A DNA stretch of 64,000 nucleotides from an uncultured Erythrobacter sp. (GCF_947499705.1 NZ_CANMPJ010000001.1:283501-347500), one strand, 5' to 3'; shown: positions 17,313 to 26,332, counted from the first letter of the stretch. Notes: generated from the letters alone by a model not told the origin. Made by a program: numbers and translations.

Positions 17313-18659
17313 ATGACACAAGCGGCCAAGAGCATCCAAGGCGCTTCGGAGATCAAGCCATTGCCGTTCTATGTCACGTTTGGCTGGGGGCTTGGATCGC
17401 TGGGTGTCCTGTCGCTGCTTTTCGTCACCAATGCTCTGGTGCTGAAATACGCGGTCGATGTTCTGGGGCTTTCCGCGCTGATCGCCGGCCTTGTGGCTGC
17501 TGGGTGCCGTATCTTTGATGCGCTGCTTGATCCGTTCATGGGCACCCTTAGCGACAATACGCGGACGCGCTGGGGGCGCAGACGTCCCTATATCCTGCTG
17601 GGGACTTTCCTGTGCGGCATCGCCTCGGTTCTGATCTTCGCCGCGCCAGAGGCGATCAGTGAGGCAATGCTGCCGATCTATTTTGGCTTCGCGCTGATAT
17701 TCTACGCGGTCGCCTATACGGTCTTCAACGTCCCTTACATGGCCATGCCCGTGGAAATGACCAAAGACCGGCATGAACGCACCTTCATGTTCTCATTCCG
17801 GGTGCATGCCGGAGCGATAGCCGGACTTATCGGAGGGGGGCTGGCACCGTTTCTCGTCGATTGGTTTGGGGGTGGTCGCAGCGGCTACGCATCGATGGGC
17901 ATTGTGATCGGCCTGTTCATATTTGCCGCGTGTCTTGCGTGCTTCATCCTCACTTCAAAAGCACCGGTGAATCTGGAGGCGCAAGCAGACAAATCGCCGA
18001 AGCTTTCGCAGATCAAGGAAACCTGGAAGAACAAGCCATTCATCTGGCTGATGGTTGCCAAGGTTTTGGTGGTTGGCGGTGCGGGGATCGGTGGTTCCAG
18101 CATGGCTTTCTTTGCGACAATCGTGCTGGAAAAATCGCTTGGTTGGCTCGCTTACATCACTGCAGGACAAATGATCGGTATCATGATCTCCCAGTTCCTG
18201 TGGCTGAAAATAGCCAAGCGCTTCGGGAAACGTGCATCCTTTATTGCGGCGGCCAGCCTCTACGTCGTGGCGACATTGACATGGCTTACGGCTACCCCTG
18301 AAACTACGGAAATCGGGGTTGTTATTCGGGCCTTTGCGATGGGCATCTGCATGGGCGGCATCATGTTGGCGAGCCAGGCAATGTTGCCCGATACGCTGGA
18401 TCATGAATTTGAACTCACCGGCGTGCGGCACGAAGGGGTGCTCACCGGGATTTATACCACGGTCGAGCGTGGGTCTTCGGCTCTCGGTGTAGCACTTGCC
18501 GGATTGATACTGAGTGCAGGCGGTTATGTCGCTGGCGCGGCTGCCATAGATCAGCCCGCTTCTGCGATAGCCGCGATCTACGCATCGATGGCTGTTTTCC
18601 CCTCGATCGGGATGTTCGCGTCGGCATGTGCAATCTGGAACTATCGATTGGAAGGGTGA
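17313..18659 (+). CDS. MFS transporter, GPH (glycoside-pentoside-hexuronide) family
   Basis: 448 residues, about 12 transmembrane segments. GPH-family hallmarks are clear: the N-terminal F-G-W-G-L-G-S-L-G, R-I-F-D-A-L-L-D-P-F-M-G-T-L-S-D in the first loop, and R-W-G-R-R-R-P-Y-I-L-L-G right after it. GPH permeases are cation-coupled importers of glycosides and uronates. No PTS-like IIA tail is present. The following hydrolase gene begins inside its stop codon region (TGATG), so the two are co-translated, which suggests import of the product of that exported hydrolase. Confidence 0.88.
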   Translation: MTQAAKSIQGASEIKPLPFYVTFGWGLGSLGVLSLLFVTNALVLKYAVDVLGLSALIAGLVAAGCRIFDALLDPFMGTLSDNTRTRWGRRRPYILLGTFLCGIASVLIFAAPEAISEAMLPIYFGFALIFYAVAYTVFNVPYMAMPVEMTKDRHERTFMFSFRVHAGAIAGLIGGGLAPFLVDWFGGGRSGYASMGIVIGLFIFAACLACFILTSKAPVNLEAQADKSPKLSQIKETWKNKPFIWLMVAKVLVVGGAGIGGSSMAFFATIVLEKSLGWLAYITAGQMIGIMISQFLWLKIAKRFGKRASFIAAASLYVVATLTWLTATPETTEIGVVIRAFAMGICMGGIMLASQAMLPDTLDHEFELTGVRHEGVLTGIYTTVERGSSALGVALAGLILSAGGYVAGAAAIDQPASAIAAIYASMAVFPSIGMFASACAIWNYRLEG

Positions 18660-19594
18660 TGGCAGTTATGGTTGGCTTCTTCCTTCGCGGGATGCTCTTG
18701 ATGTTTGCCATCAGTGCGAGCGTAACCAGTGTGGCGGCTGTGGCGGAAGATAAGATGATGTTTCGTATGATCGATGGCGATGGCGGTGTTCCCTTGCGGG
18801 TTGTCGAAACAGGCAATCCCGACGGACCAGCCATTTTGTTCATCCATGGGATGGCGCAAAGCACCCTGTCGTTTGAAAGGCAGCTCAATTCCGACCTTGC
18901 CAAACGCTTCCGTCTTGTTGCTTTCGACCTGCGCGGGCACGGCGGTTCGGCAAAACCGTGGCGGTCTTCTGACTATGCCGGATCACGGGTATGGGCCGCC
19001 GATGTAGCCGCAGTCATCGAAGCGCTGGAATTGCGCGATGTGACCATCGTTGGCTGGTCCTTCGGTGGATATGTCGCCGTCTCTTACCTGAGGCATTATG
19101 GCGATGATCGCGTGCGGGGGCTCAATCTCGTCGGAACTTCGGCCGGTCTGGTCGAATTCCAACCTCCCAAGAACAGTTCCGTCGAAAAAGTGACGGGCAA
19201 CCCGGATAGTGTGGCCAGAAGGTCGTCGCTGGATCTTGCAGAGCGGGTCGCGGCAATGCACGAATTTCCTGATCTGTTGACCGCCGAGCCGATGGAGCCA
19301 GATGACCGCGACGCATCGTTCCACAGCGGCATCATGCTGCCAGCATATGCACTGCGTTTGTTCGACAAATTGCCGCTCGATAACAAGGATTTGCCTGAGC
19401 GCCTGACACTCCCGACACTGATATCAATGGGAACCCTCGATATCGGGATGGATGTACCAAGTGCCCGTCGCCTCGACCTGGCGCTACCCAATTCGGAACT
19501 GTCCCTGTTCGATGGAATTGGTCATTTCCCGGCATATGAATCCACCGAGAGGTACAACCAGGAACTCGCCGATTTCGTGAGCCGCTGCGATTGA
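18659..19594 (+). CDS. Exported alpha/beta hydrolase
   Basis: 311 residues. The N-terminus is hydrophobic (F-F-L-R-G-M-L-L-M-F-A-I-S-A) and ends in V-A-A-V-A-E-D, a good signal peptidase I site at about residue 29-30. The mature part has an alpha/beta-hydrolase fold: F-I-H-G-M-A-Q-S, D-L-R-G-H-G-G-S, nucleophile elbow G-W-S-F-G-G, and a late His in G-I-G-H-F-P. ATG 18659 overlaps the stop of the GPH transporter gene by one base; an in-frame upstream ATG at 18626 lies inside that gene and would hide the signal peptide. A periplasmic hydrolase paired with an importer fits processing of an ester or lactone before uptake. Confidence 0.82.
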   Translation: MAVMVGFFLRGMLLMFAISASVTSVAAVAEDKMMFRMIDGDGGVPLRVVETGNPDGPAILFIHGMAQSTLSFERQLNSDLAKRFRLVAFDLRGHGGSAKPWRSSDYAGSRVWAADVAAVIEALELRDVTIVGWSFGGYVAVSYLRHYGDDRVRGLNLVGTSAGLVEFQPPKNSSVEKVTGNPDSVARRSSLDLAERVAAMHEFPDLLTAEPMEPDDRDASFHSGIMLPAYALRLFDKLPLDNKDLPERLTLPTLISMGTLDIGMDVPSARRLDLALPNSELSLFDGIGHFPAYESTERYNQELADFVSRCD

Positions 19595-19619
19595 TCCGGG
19601 CCGGGCCGCACTGATTTCT

Positions 19620-19645
19620 TGACGAGGACGCCTGTGCCCTCGTCA
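19620..19645. terminator. Weak hairpin between convergent genes
   Basis: Stem TGACGAGG/CCTCGTCA with a 10-base loop, between the convergent hydrolase and 2-oxoacid dehydrogenase E1 genes. No T-run follows on either strand, so termination is uncertain. Confidence 0.3.
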
Positions 19646-19670
19646 GTCGTCGATCCATGAGAATGCGTTT

Positions 19671-22061
19671 TCAGACTAGGTGAATCTTTCGCCCCGCAGT
19701 CAGCTGATTCGCGGCGCCCACAATCGCATCGGCATCGATCATGAAATGCTTGTACAGGTCGCCGATAGTTCCGGTCTGGCCGAAGTGCTCAACACCCAGC
19801 GGTGCAACGGCATGCCCTCTTACACCACCAATCCATGCAAGCGTGGCGGGATGCCCGTCCGTCACCGTGATCATCGTCGCATTGCGAGGGACCGTTTCGA
19901 GCAGCCGCTCTATCTGGCTGGTTGCACTTGCATGACCACGCGCCCTGGCACGGCGGGCAGCGGTCCAGCCGGAATTGAGTCTGTCGGAACTGGTAACGGC
20001 CAATACCGCAATGTCGCGGCGATCATTGCCAATACGTCCGGCGGCGTCGATTACCTCCGGCGCAACGCACCCTTGATAGGCAATCACGATTTCGGTGTTT
20101 GGGCTTGGTTCTCTCAGCCAGTATGCACCATCGATCACTCCCCGGCGAAACTCCTCGTTGTCGCGCGGCTTGGCATGGATTTGTTCAATCTGGCGAGTGG
20201 TCAGGCGCAGATAGATTGACCCACCGGTTTCATCGCGCAGCCACGTTCGCTCATCCGGATCCCCATCGCCGCCGCGCTGCATGTAGTCGAACGACCAATC
20301 CATGATGATGGAAAGCTCGTCGAGATAAGCCGGCTCGAAACTGACGAGCCCGTCCTGGCTCATTCCGATCAATTGCGCACCGATGGATTGATGCGCGCCG
20401 CCTTCGGGGGCCAGGGTGACACCCGATGGTGTCCCGACGATCATGAAACGGGCATCCTGATAGCATGCGTAGTTGAGCGCATCGAGACCGCGCGCCACGA
20501 ACGGGTCATAGACCGTTCCAATTGGCAGCAATCGTTCCCCGAACAAGGAATGGGAGAGTCCCGCCGCGCCTAGCAACAGGAACAGGTTCATTTCAGCAAT
20601 CCCAAGCTCGATATGCTGTCCGTCCGGCGAGAACTTCCATTTTTGAGCCGAAGGAATGCGTTGATCGCGAAAAGTGTCTGCGATCCCGACCCGGCTGAAC
20701 AACCCTTGACGATTCACCCATGCGCCAAGATTGGTTGAAACCGTCACGTCGGGCGATGTCGTGACAATCCGATCTGCAATCGGTGCTTCCGATTTGGCTA
20801 TCGCGTCGAGGATTTTCCCGAACCCTGTCTGGGTAGACGCAAATCGGTCTTCGAGAAAAACCGGTCCTTCACTGGCGATGGTTGCTGCCGAATGGCGCCG
20901 GGGACCAGCCTTGAAGAATTCAGCGCTGTCCATCGCCGCCTGCGTTTTTGCAGGGTCAATCAGCCCGGCCTGCTTGTCCCATTCCTTGCCTTCAGGAATG
21001 CCCATACGCTTCTGGAACTCACGCATTTGCGCCTTGTTCATCAGGCCAGCGTGATTGTCCTTGTGCCCTGCCAGCGGCGTTCCCCAACCCTTGATCGTAT
21101 AGGCCAGAAAGACAGTGGGCCTATCATCGTCCACGGCATCGAACGCGTCGCACAATGTCTGGATGCATTGCCCGCCCAGATTGTTCATCAGGTCGGTAAG
21201 TTCGTCGTCCGAGTACGTGTCCAGCAGTGCGGTAACATCACCCTGGTCGCCGATATCGTCCATCAGCCGTTCTCGCCAAGCCTTTCCGCCTTGAAACGTC
21301 AGGGCCGAATAATCCACGTTCGGGCAATTCTGTATCCAACGTTTCAGAACATTACCGCCCGGTTGATCAAAGGCCGCACGCTGCAGAACGCCATGGCGCA
21401 GCACGACAGTCCTCCAGCCAAACGCATCGAATATCGCTTCGATCTTTTCCCAAAGCCCCTCTCTAACGACGCCGTCGAGACTTTGCCGGTTGTAGTCGAT
21501 GATCCACCACGTGTTGCGCAGGTTGTGTTTCCAACCCTCTTGCAAGCATTCGTAGATGTTTCCTTCGTCGAGCTCAGCGTCTCCGACCAGGGCAACCATT
21601 CTTCCCGCCTGATCTTCCTCGATCCAGGCGCGTTCGCTCAGGTAGTCCTGAATGATCGAAGCGAAGGCGGTGATGGCCACGCCAAGGCCAACTGAACCGG
21701 TTGAGAAATCGACATCATCGACGTCCTTGGTTCGGCTTGGATAGGATTGCACCCCGCCAAACCCTCTGAAGTTCTGAAGCAATTCGAGGGGTACATTACC
21801 CATCAGGTATTGAATGGCGTGAAACACGGGCGATGCGTGAGGTTTCACCGCAACGCGATCCTGAGGTTTGAGCGCGTGAAAATAGAGCGCGGTCATGATC
21901 GACACCATCGACGCGCACGAAGCCTGGTGCCCGCCAACCTTGACGTCGCCTTCTTCCTTGTCGCGAAGGTGGTTTGCGTTGTGAACAATCCAGCATGCGA
22001 GCCACAAGAGCCGTTGTTCGATTGATTTCAGATCTTCGCGGTTGCTCAATTGTCGTCCCAT
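19671..22061 (-). CDS. 2-Oxoacid dehydrogenase E1, homodimeric AceE/MdeB type
   Basis: 796 residues of the transketolase-like homodimeric E1 family. The N-terminal part has K-E-E-G-D-V-K-V-G-G-H-Q-A-S and the thiamine-pyrophosphate motif G-D-A-E-L-D-E-G-N, followed by Y-N-R-Q-S-L-D; the pyrimidine-binding middle domain and a C-terminal domain follow. AceE proteins are usually nearer 890 residues, so this belongs to the shorter branch that includes MdeB, an E1 linked to 2-oxobutyrate from methionine breakdown. AGGAAAAG precedes the ATG. No E2 or E3 gene is adjacent, so it must borrow partners. It may feed on the 2-oxoacid produced by the upstream catabolic cluster, which is an inference from position. 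Confidence 0.85.
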   Translation of the reverse strand: MGRQLSNREDLKSIEQRLLWLACWIVHNANHLRDKEEGDVKVGGHQASCASMVSIMTALYFHALKPQDRVAVKPHASPVFHAIQYLMGNVPLELLQNFRGFGGVQSYPSRTKDVDDVDFSTGSVGLGVAITAFASIIQDYLSERAWIEEDQAGRMVALVGDAELDEGNIYECLQEGWKHNLRNTWWIIDYNRQSLDGVVREGLWEKIEAIFDAFGWRTVVLRHGVLQRAAFDQPGGNVLKRWIQNCPNVDYSALTFQGGKAWRERLMDDIGDQGDVTALLDTYSDDELTDLMNNLGGQCIQTLCDAFDAVDDDRPTVFLAYTIKGWGTPLAGHKDNHAGLMNKAQMREFQKRMGIPEGKEWDKQAGLIDPAKTQAAMDSAEFFKAGPRRHSAATIASEGPVFLEDRFASTQTGFGKILDAIAKSEAPIADRIVTTSPDVTVSTNLGAWVNRQGLFSRVGIADTFRDQRIPSAQKWKFSPDGQHIELGIAEMNLFLLLGAAGLSHSLFGERLLPIGTVYDPFVARGLDALNYACYQDARFMIVGTPSGVTLAPEGGAHQSIGAQLIGMSQDGLVSFEPAYLDELSIIMDWSFDYMQRGGDGDPDERTWLRDETGGSIYLRLTTRQIEQIHAKPRDNEEFRRGVIDGAYWLREPSPNTEIVIAYQGCVAPEVIDAAGRIGNDRRDIAVLAVTSSDRLNSGWTAARRARARGHASATSQIERLLETVPRNATMITVTDGHPATLAWIGGVRGHAVAPLGVEHFGQTGTIGDLYKHFMIDADAIVGAANQLTAGRKIHLV

Positions 22062-22705
22062 TCTTTTCCTGGTGAGCCGGTGCAGTGCCCAATGGCCTAT
22101 ACTGACCTCAGCGACCCGCTGAAAATGTGAAAAGCCCGGTTGCCTCGCCCGGTTTGCACATATTGCGGAGGCTCAAGCGAGTGTCCTGCTGCAATGTTCC
22201 GGATTGCCGGATAGCGACAACTCCGTTTGGGCACCGAAGATGTTATCGATTTCAAACAATTGAACCAAGCGCCACGTGCTCCTCTTCATCCGCGCGTGGG
22301 CACAAATATTCTGGCGGATTAGAACCGCATTTTCCTTAGGTTACACATTGGAAGGCGACACCAATTTTGGTGGTTTTGGTGCAAGAGAAGCAGCAATCGG
22401 GCCTTCATTTGGGCCTTCCGACAAGGTCGCGATAATTTGCCAGGTTAGAACAAAAACTTGTGCTATCGACATGAGCCCTCTTCGAACACAAACCACCGGA
22501 AGTCTAACTTGACCGGGGGCATTCTAATGGGGTGGGTCGGGATATTGTTTCTCTCGCTATAGACTCCGCGACAGCGCGCAGTGGTCCTATCCAATCACTC
22601 GATCAATGCGTCCCCTGTCCGAATGAGAATGGCCTATGCCGTCCGGTACGATGAGTTGACTCCACCAAATTGCCATGCAACTCAACCCGACAGGAGCGTA
22701 ATTAT
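22062..22705. other. Long intergenic stretch without a supportable gene
   Basis: About 640 bases between the divergent E1 and thioesterase genes. The open frames here (up to 78 codons) show no family features, no good ribosome binding site and no GC3 bias. The base composition looks more AT-rich than the flanks. I see no RNA gene or IS ends; it may contain promoters and decayed sequence. Confidence 0.4.
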
Positions 22706-23137
22706 ATGTCGACCTGGGCTACTCAACGTTTGGACGCGCTCACTGACCAGAAAACCAAGCTGCCACCGGTCATCACGACCCTTCAACTCGGCGGACTGGA
22801 TTCTTGGAGCCCTGGACACGTCAAGAAAACTTGGACCCCCACACCCGACCTCTTGAATGGCGACGGGACTATGTTTGGCGGCTATATTTCTGCTCTGGCA
22901 GACCAGATTCTGGCGTTTGCGGCGATGACTGTGGTGCCCAATGACGCGCATTTTCGCACGTCCAATCTTGCAGTGAACTTCATCCGCCTTTCACGGGCGA
23001 ACCTGATCACGATCGAAGCAAAGGCGGTATCACAAACGCGTCAGGTGATAACCACCAGTGCTGAGTTCCATCGCGACGATGACAAACTGTTCGCCACTGC
23101 GACAGCCACACAATTCCTCCAACCGATCGGCGGCTAA
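22706..23137 (+). CDS. PaaI-family hotdog thioesterase
   Basis: 143 residues with a single hotdog domain. The segment L-L-N-G-D-G-T-M-F-G-G-Y-I-S-A-L-A-D-Q is typical of PaaI/acyl-CoA thioesterase proteins (helix with G-G-x-x-x-x-x-x-D), and the F-I-R-L-S-R-A-N strand follows. Such proteins hydrolyse small or medium acyl-CoA thioesters. The start is fixed by CAGGAG 9 bases upstream of ATG 22706. It is convergent with the ligase remnant at 23140, two bases from its stop. Confidence 0.8.
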   Translation: MSTWATQRLDALTDQKTKLPPVITTLQLGGLDSWSPGHVKKTWTPTPDLLNGDGTMFGGYISALADQILAFAAMTVVPNDAHFRTSNLAVNFIRLSRANLITIEAKAVSQTRQVITTSAEFHRDDDKLFATATATQFLQPIGG

Positions 23138-23139
23138 GC

Positions 23140-23545
23140 TTAAATGAAGCTACCATCAGACAGAAGTTTGTCGGCTGCTTTCCGATCAATCTTGCCGCTT
23201 CTTGTCCGAGGTAAGGATCCGGCCGGAACCAACCTGATCTCTCGGGCGCAGAACCCATGATTTTTCAGAATTAGATCAGAGATTTCTTGCTCCAACTCTT
23301 GCTTTACCGCGTCCTTTCGCAAAAACAGCGGCGCTTCATGCAAGATCGCAACATTTTCACCGTCGTCACCTTGCGTCGAAATGGCGACGCGTGGGTACGC
23401 GGTCAATTTCGAATGGGCTGAACTGGCTGTCCGCTCAAGATCCTCCAGATTGTGATTCACCCCACGGACGATGATCACAGAGCGCAGGCGACCGCAGACA
23501 TAAAGCCGATGATCGTCCAAAAAGGCGATATCGCCATATACGCCA
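23140..23545 (-). pseudogene. C-terminal remnant of a fatty-acyl-AMP ligase (FAAL)-like enzyme
   Basis: An open frame continues to 23661, but recognisable homology begins at about 23547: D-G-V-Y-G-D-I-A-F-L-D-D, then C-G-R-L-R-S-V-I-I-V-R-G-V-N-H-N, and finally G-S-L-P-R-T-R-S-G-K-I-D-R-K. This is the mobile C-terminal domain of ANL adenylating enzymes, with the F-L-D-D and N-H-N-like hinge pattern of FAALs, including the catalytic Lys of the S-G-K motif. About 135 residues remain from an expected ~580. The missing N-terminal domain has been replaced by the LysR gene, whose 3' end abuts this point. It has no start or ribosome binding site of its own, so it is probably non-functional. Confidence 0.7.
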
Positions 23546-24469
23546 TCAGGAATCAGCGAAGTCAGCAACGCAATCCTGCAACCAGCGGTAGGTTTTCTGA
23601 ATATTGGGCGAGAGCCATTTCGCTTCCTGACACAAGAAATTGTAGTCCTGTCTGTCAGCACTCACTTCAGTTAGCGGCGCTGTCAGCCGCGTTCCGAAAG
23701 AGGGATGTCGGCGAATGAGCGGGTCCATAGCCAGGGCGATCCCGTGCCCGTTTTCAGCGGCATCCAGCGCTCCGAGTATCGAATCGAAGACAAGGTCGTC
23801 TTCGGCATCCGCTATCTCGCATCCGGCAGATTCAAGCCAGTTCTGCCAAGCCGCCAAATTTGGACGCACATGAATTAGCGTGTGGTTCAAGATATCTCTT
23901 GGCTCGCTAAGAGGTGGCGCATTCTCAAGATAGTTCGGTGAAACGACTGGCAGGCCGCTGACGGAAACCAGTTGCTTGCAGGCCAAGCCCTGACTGTGAT
24001 CGCTGCCAAACCTCAGGGCGATGTCGGCCTCTCCCCGCCGAACGTCGACATACGCATTGGATGTCTCAATCTTCATCTCCAGTCCCGGATTTCTTTCCTC
24101 AAACCGGGCGAGGTTGGGGAGCAGAACGGTGCTGGTGAAGAAAGGCAACGCGCTGATCCTGACAACGTTCGTCTTGCATGCGCGCTGGGCCTGGAGTGTC
24201 GCCAATTCCAGTTCTCGCAGCGCCGGACGGATGGCTTCGCAATAATCCGCACCAGCTTCGGTCAAACGGACGGTTCTACCGACTCGCTCAAACAGGCCGA
24301 CACCAATCTGGTTTTCCAAAGCCCGGACTGCATGGGAAATCGCCGAAGGAGTTCTGCCTAGATCGTTTGCCGCCTCGACAAAGGATAGATGTGTGGCGGC
24401 CCTCTCAAACGCCAATAGGGACGTCGTCGAAGGTATCGCCAAATTAGATGAATTATCCTCATCATTCAT
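23546..24469 (-). CDS. LysR family transcriptional regulator (GcvA-like)
   Basis: 307 residues. N-terminal winged HTH: T-S-L-L-A-F-E-R-A-A-T-H-L-S-F, A-A-N-D-L-G-R-T-P-S-A-I-S-H-A-V, and L-F-E-R-V-G-R-T-V-R-L-T. The C-terminal part is a periplasmic-binding-like effector domain (A-D-I-A-L-R-F-G; V-S-P-N-Y-L). The AmpR/GcvA branch has this L-R-F-G pattern. It is divergent from the TesB-like thioesterase gene with 83 bases between, containing a 6-bp inverted repeat (CCAATC-AA-GATTGG), so it likely regulates that unit. Its end coincides with the start of the ligase remnant. Confidence 0.9.
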   Translation of the reverse strand: MNDEDNSSNLAIPSTTSLLAFERAATHLSFVEAANDLGRTPSAISHAVRALENQIGVGLFERVGRTVRLTEAGADYCEAIRPALRELELATLQAQRACKTNVVRISALPFFTSTVLLPNLARFEERNPGLEMKIETSNAYVDVRRGEADIALRFGSDHSQGLACKQLVSVSGLPVVSPNYLENAPPLSEPRDILNHTLIHVRPNLAAWQNWLESAGCEIADAEDDLVFDSILGALDAAENGHGIALAMDPLIRRHPSFGTRLTAPLTEVSADRQDYNFLCQEAKWLSPNIQKTYRWLQDCVADFADS

Positions 24470-24532
24470 GATTCAAACTCGCTTTATTCCAGCAATTCTA
24501 TTGTCATAATCCTCTTATTAATTGAAATAATC

Positions 24533-24546
24533 CCAATCAAGATTGG
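24533..24546. promoter_or_regulatory. Inverted repeat in the LysR/thioesterase divergent promoter
   Basis: CCAATC-AA-GATTGG, a perfect 6-bp inverted repeat 7 bases before the thioesterase start. The surrounding 80 bases are markedly AT-rich. A binding site for the divergent LysR regulator is possible but unproven; the site is unusually close to the start codon. Confidence 0.3.
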
Positions 24547-24552
24547 CGGCAG

Positions 24553-25296
24553 ATGGCGATTTTTGAACCGGATAGATCCGGCAACTGGATTGGCGGCGAA
24601 CAGGCGCGGGGACCATTCATCGGACTTCAGGGCGGAGGTGTCGCATCGCTGATGGTCGCCGAGATCGAGAAAATTGCCACGCAGGAAGGCCTGGGTGCGG
24701 CGATGTCTGTTTCGGTGGAGTTTCTGCGCCCGACTCCTCTCATGCCGCTCATGACCAAACCCAATATCCTTCGCCGGGGCCGACGATCGAGCGTGCTTAC
24801 GAACGAGATCTGGGCTGATGGAAAACAGACTGCGTCGGCAACTGTCTGTGTGGTTCACCCCGTCGGGGGACTAGGAATTGCCGATAGCGAACCACAGCGC
24901 ATCGACGTGGGAAAGATCGATCCTCTTCCCACGCGAACCGCCCCACATGGCGGCCCGTGGCTGATGGACAATTTTGAAATACGCCCCGGCACCGATGGAA
25001 TTGTCTGGTTCCGTCACAAAGATGAGATCACCCCGGACGCTACGCCGCTTGCGAGGGTGTTGGGGCCTGCGGACTGGACCCACGGCCTCGCCCGTCCTTC
25101 AGAGCCGAAGCTGGCTGACCCGAACGTCAACCTTCAGGTCGCCCTCGCGCGGCATCCGCGCGGGGAACATATCGGGATAAGGCCAAAGACAACCTGGACC
25201 TCGCAAGGAATTGGTCTGGGTGAGGGGGCCTTGTTCGACGAGCAGGGCGAGATTGGACGGGTGGCAATGTCGGCTGTGCTGATCCCCTTCACATAA
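24553..25296 (+). CDS. Thioesterase family protein, double-hotdog (TesB-like)
   Basis: 247 residues with two hotdog halves. The first half has G-G-G-V-A-S-L-M-V-A-E-I and S-V-E-F-L-R-P-T-P, the second has D-N-F-E-I-R-P-G. This is the acyl-CoA thioesterase II-like architecture (TesB family, Pfam 4HBT_3 type). It probably hydrolyses acyl-CoA or acyl-carrier thioesters in the cytoplasm. The next gene (alpha/beta hydrolase) begins 12 bases later on the same strand, suggesting one unit controlled by the divergent LysR. The ribosome binding site is weak (GGCGG). Confidence 0.78.
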   Translation: MAIFEPDRSGNWIGGEQARGPFIGLQGGGVASLMVAEIEKIATQEGLGAAMSVSVEFLRPTPLMPLMTKPNILRRGRRSSVLTNEIWADGKQTASATVCVVHPVGGLGIADSEPQRIDVGKIDPLPTRTAPHGGPWLMDNFEIRPGTDGIVWFRHKDEITPDATPLARVLGPADWTHGLARPSEPKLADPNVNLQVALARHPRGEHIGIRPKTTWTSQGIGLGEGALFDEQGEIGRVAMSAVLIPFT

Positions 25297-25308
25297 GGAC
25301 TATCGGCG

Positions 25309-26211
25309 ATGTTGTTCTCCAAACTGGCTGCAAGGCTTGAAACCACGAATTGGGAAGAGCGCATCAAATGGGCTCGTACTGGCCCTCCATCTCAATCTTG
25401 CTCTGACACAGAGTTCTACGAAGATGATGCGTGCTTGATCCGATACCGGAAGGCTGGGAGCGGCCCCGCAATCGTCTTCTTGTGCGACGGGCCAGCGACG
25501 CTTGAAGTCTATGATGGATTGTTCGCCGCTCTAAGATCGCGCTTCACCGTCATCGCCTTTGAAGCGCCGGGGAACGGTTTCTCTGTTCCCAAACCCGGAT
25601 ACGATTTTGGATTCCAGCCTGTGAACGATGGGGTCGCGCGGTTCCTGAGATCGGTAACGGACGGGCCGGCGATCCTCGCATTCTCTTGTGGTGGGACCTA
25701 TGCCGCAATCGATGTCGCTTCCCGATATCCGGAACTATGCAGCCACCTCGTCGCCATCCAGGTTCCATCCTGGTCGGAAGAGATGCTCTGGAAGAGACGC
25801 CGCGATCCAAGAGGGATCATTTCCACGCCATTTCTAGGGCAGATCCTGTTTCCGCGTATGATGAAACCGCGCGCGCCAGCATGGTACGAGCACTCGATGG
25901 CCGATACTCCTTTGGTGGCGCATTTCTGCACCTGCACTGCCAAGGCGTTTGACCATGGGGCAACCTTCGCGCTTCCAACAATGTTTCAGAATTATCTTAC
26001 GGCACGCGAGGCGCCATTCGAGGCGCCTTTGCAACCGACACTCGCAATATGGGGCGAGCAGGACCAATCGCATGCCGAGACTGACAAGAGTTCGTCATTA
26101 TCGTTGGCAAAGAACTGCGAACTCATCCGGCTCGACCATGTTGGGCACTTTCCCGAGCTCGAAGATCCGGTTGGCTTCTCAAAGCTCCTCGGATCCTTTG
26201 CGAAGCTATAG
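25309..26211 (+). CDS. Alpha/beta hydrolase
   Basis: 300 residues. Fold features: I-V-F-L-C-D-G-P oxyanion strand (H-G replaced by C-D-G), E-A-P-G-N-G-F-S, nucleophile region A-F-S-C-G-G-T (Gly to Ala at the first elbow position), and the late histidine in L-D-H-V-G-H-F-P-E-L-E-D-P. The triad residues appear to be intact. It sits 12 bases after the TesB-like thioesterase, so both probably process related acyl substrates. No signal peptide. The substrate is unknown. Confidence 0.8.
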   Translation: MLFSKLAARLETTNWEERIKWARTGPPSQSCSDTEFYEDDACLIRYRKAGSGPAIVFLCDGPATLEVYDGLFAALRSRFTVIAFEAPGNGFSVPKPGYDFGFQPVNDGVARFLRSVTDGPAILAFSCGGTYAAIDVASRYPELCSHLVAIQVPSWSEEMLWKRRRDPRGIISTPFLGQILFPRMMKPRAPAWYEHSMADTPLVAHFCTCTAKAFDHGATFALPTMFQNYLTAREAPFEAPLQPTLAIWGEQDQSHAETDKSSSLSLAKNCELIRLDHVGHFPELEDPVGFSKLLGSFAKL

Positions 26212-26332
26212 CGGTGTGCGCAGCGACTTGATGAGCAGTGGCCGTCACCCTCTGTCTGTCTTATTCGGTCCAGCATTGAGGAATTCGCTCAACGGATTAT
26301 CGTCTATGCCCTGTAAGTTAGGGGGATGATCT

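Noticed and set aside
22276..22512. 78-codon open frame in the long intergenic region
   Set aside because: No ribosome binding site, no GC3 bias and no recognisable motif; another frame overlaps it. Not supported as a gene.
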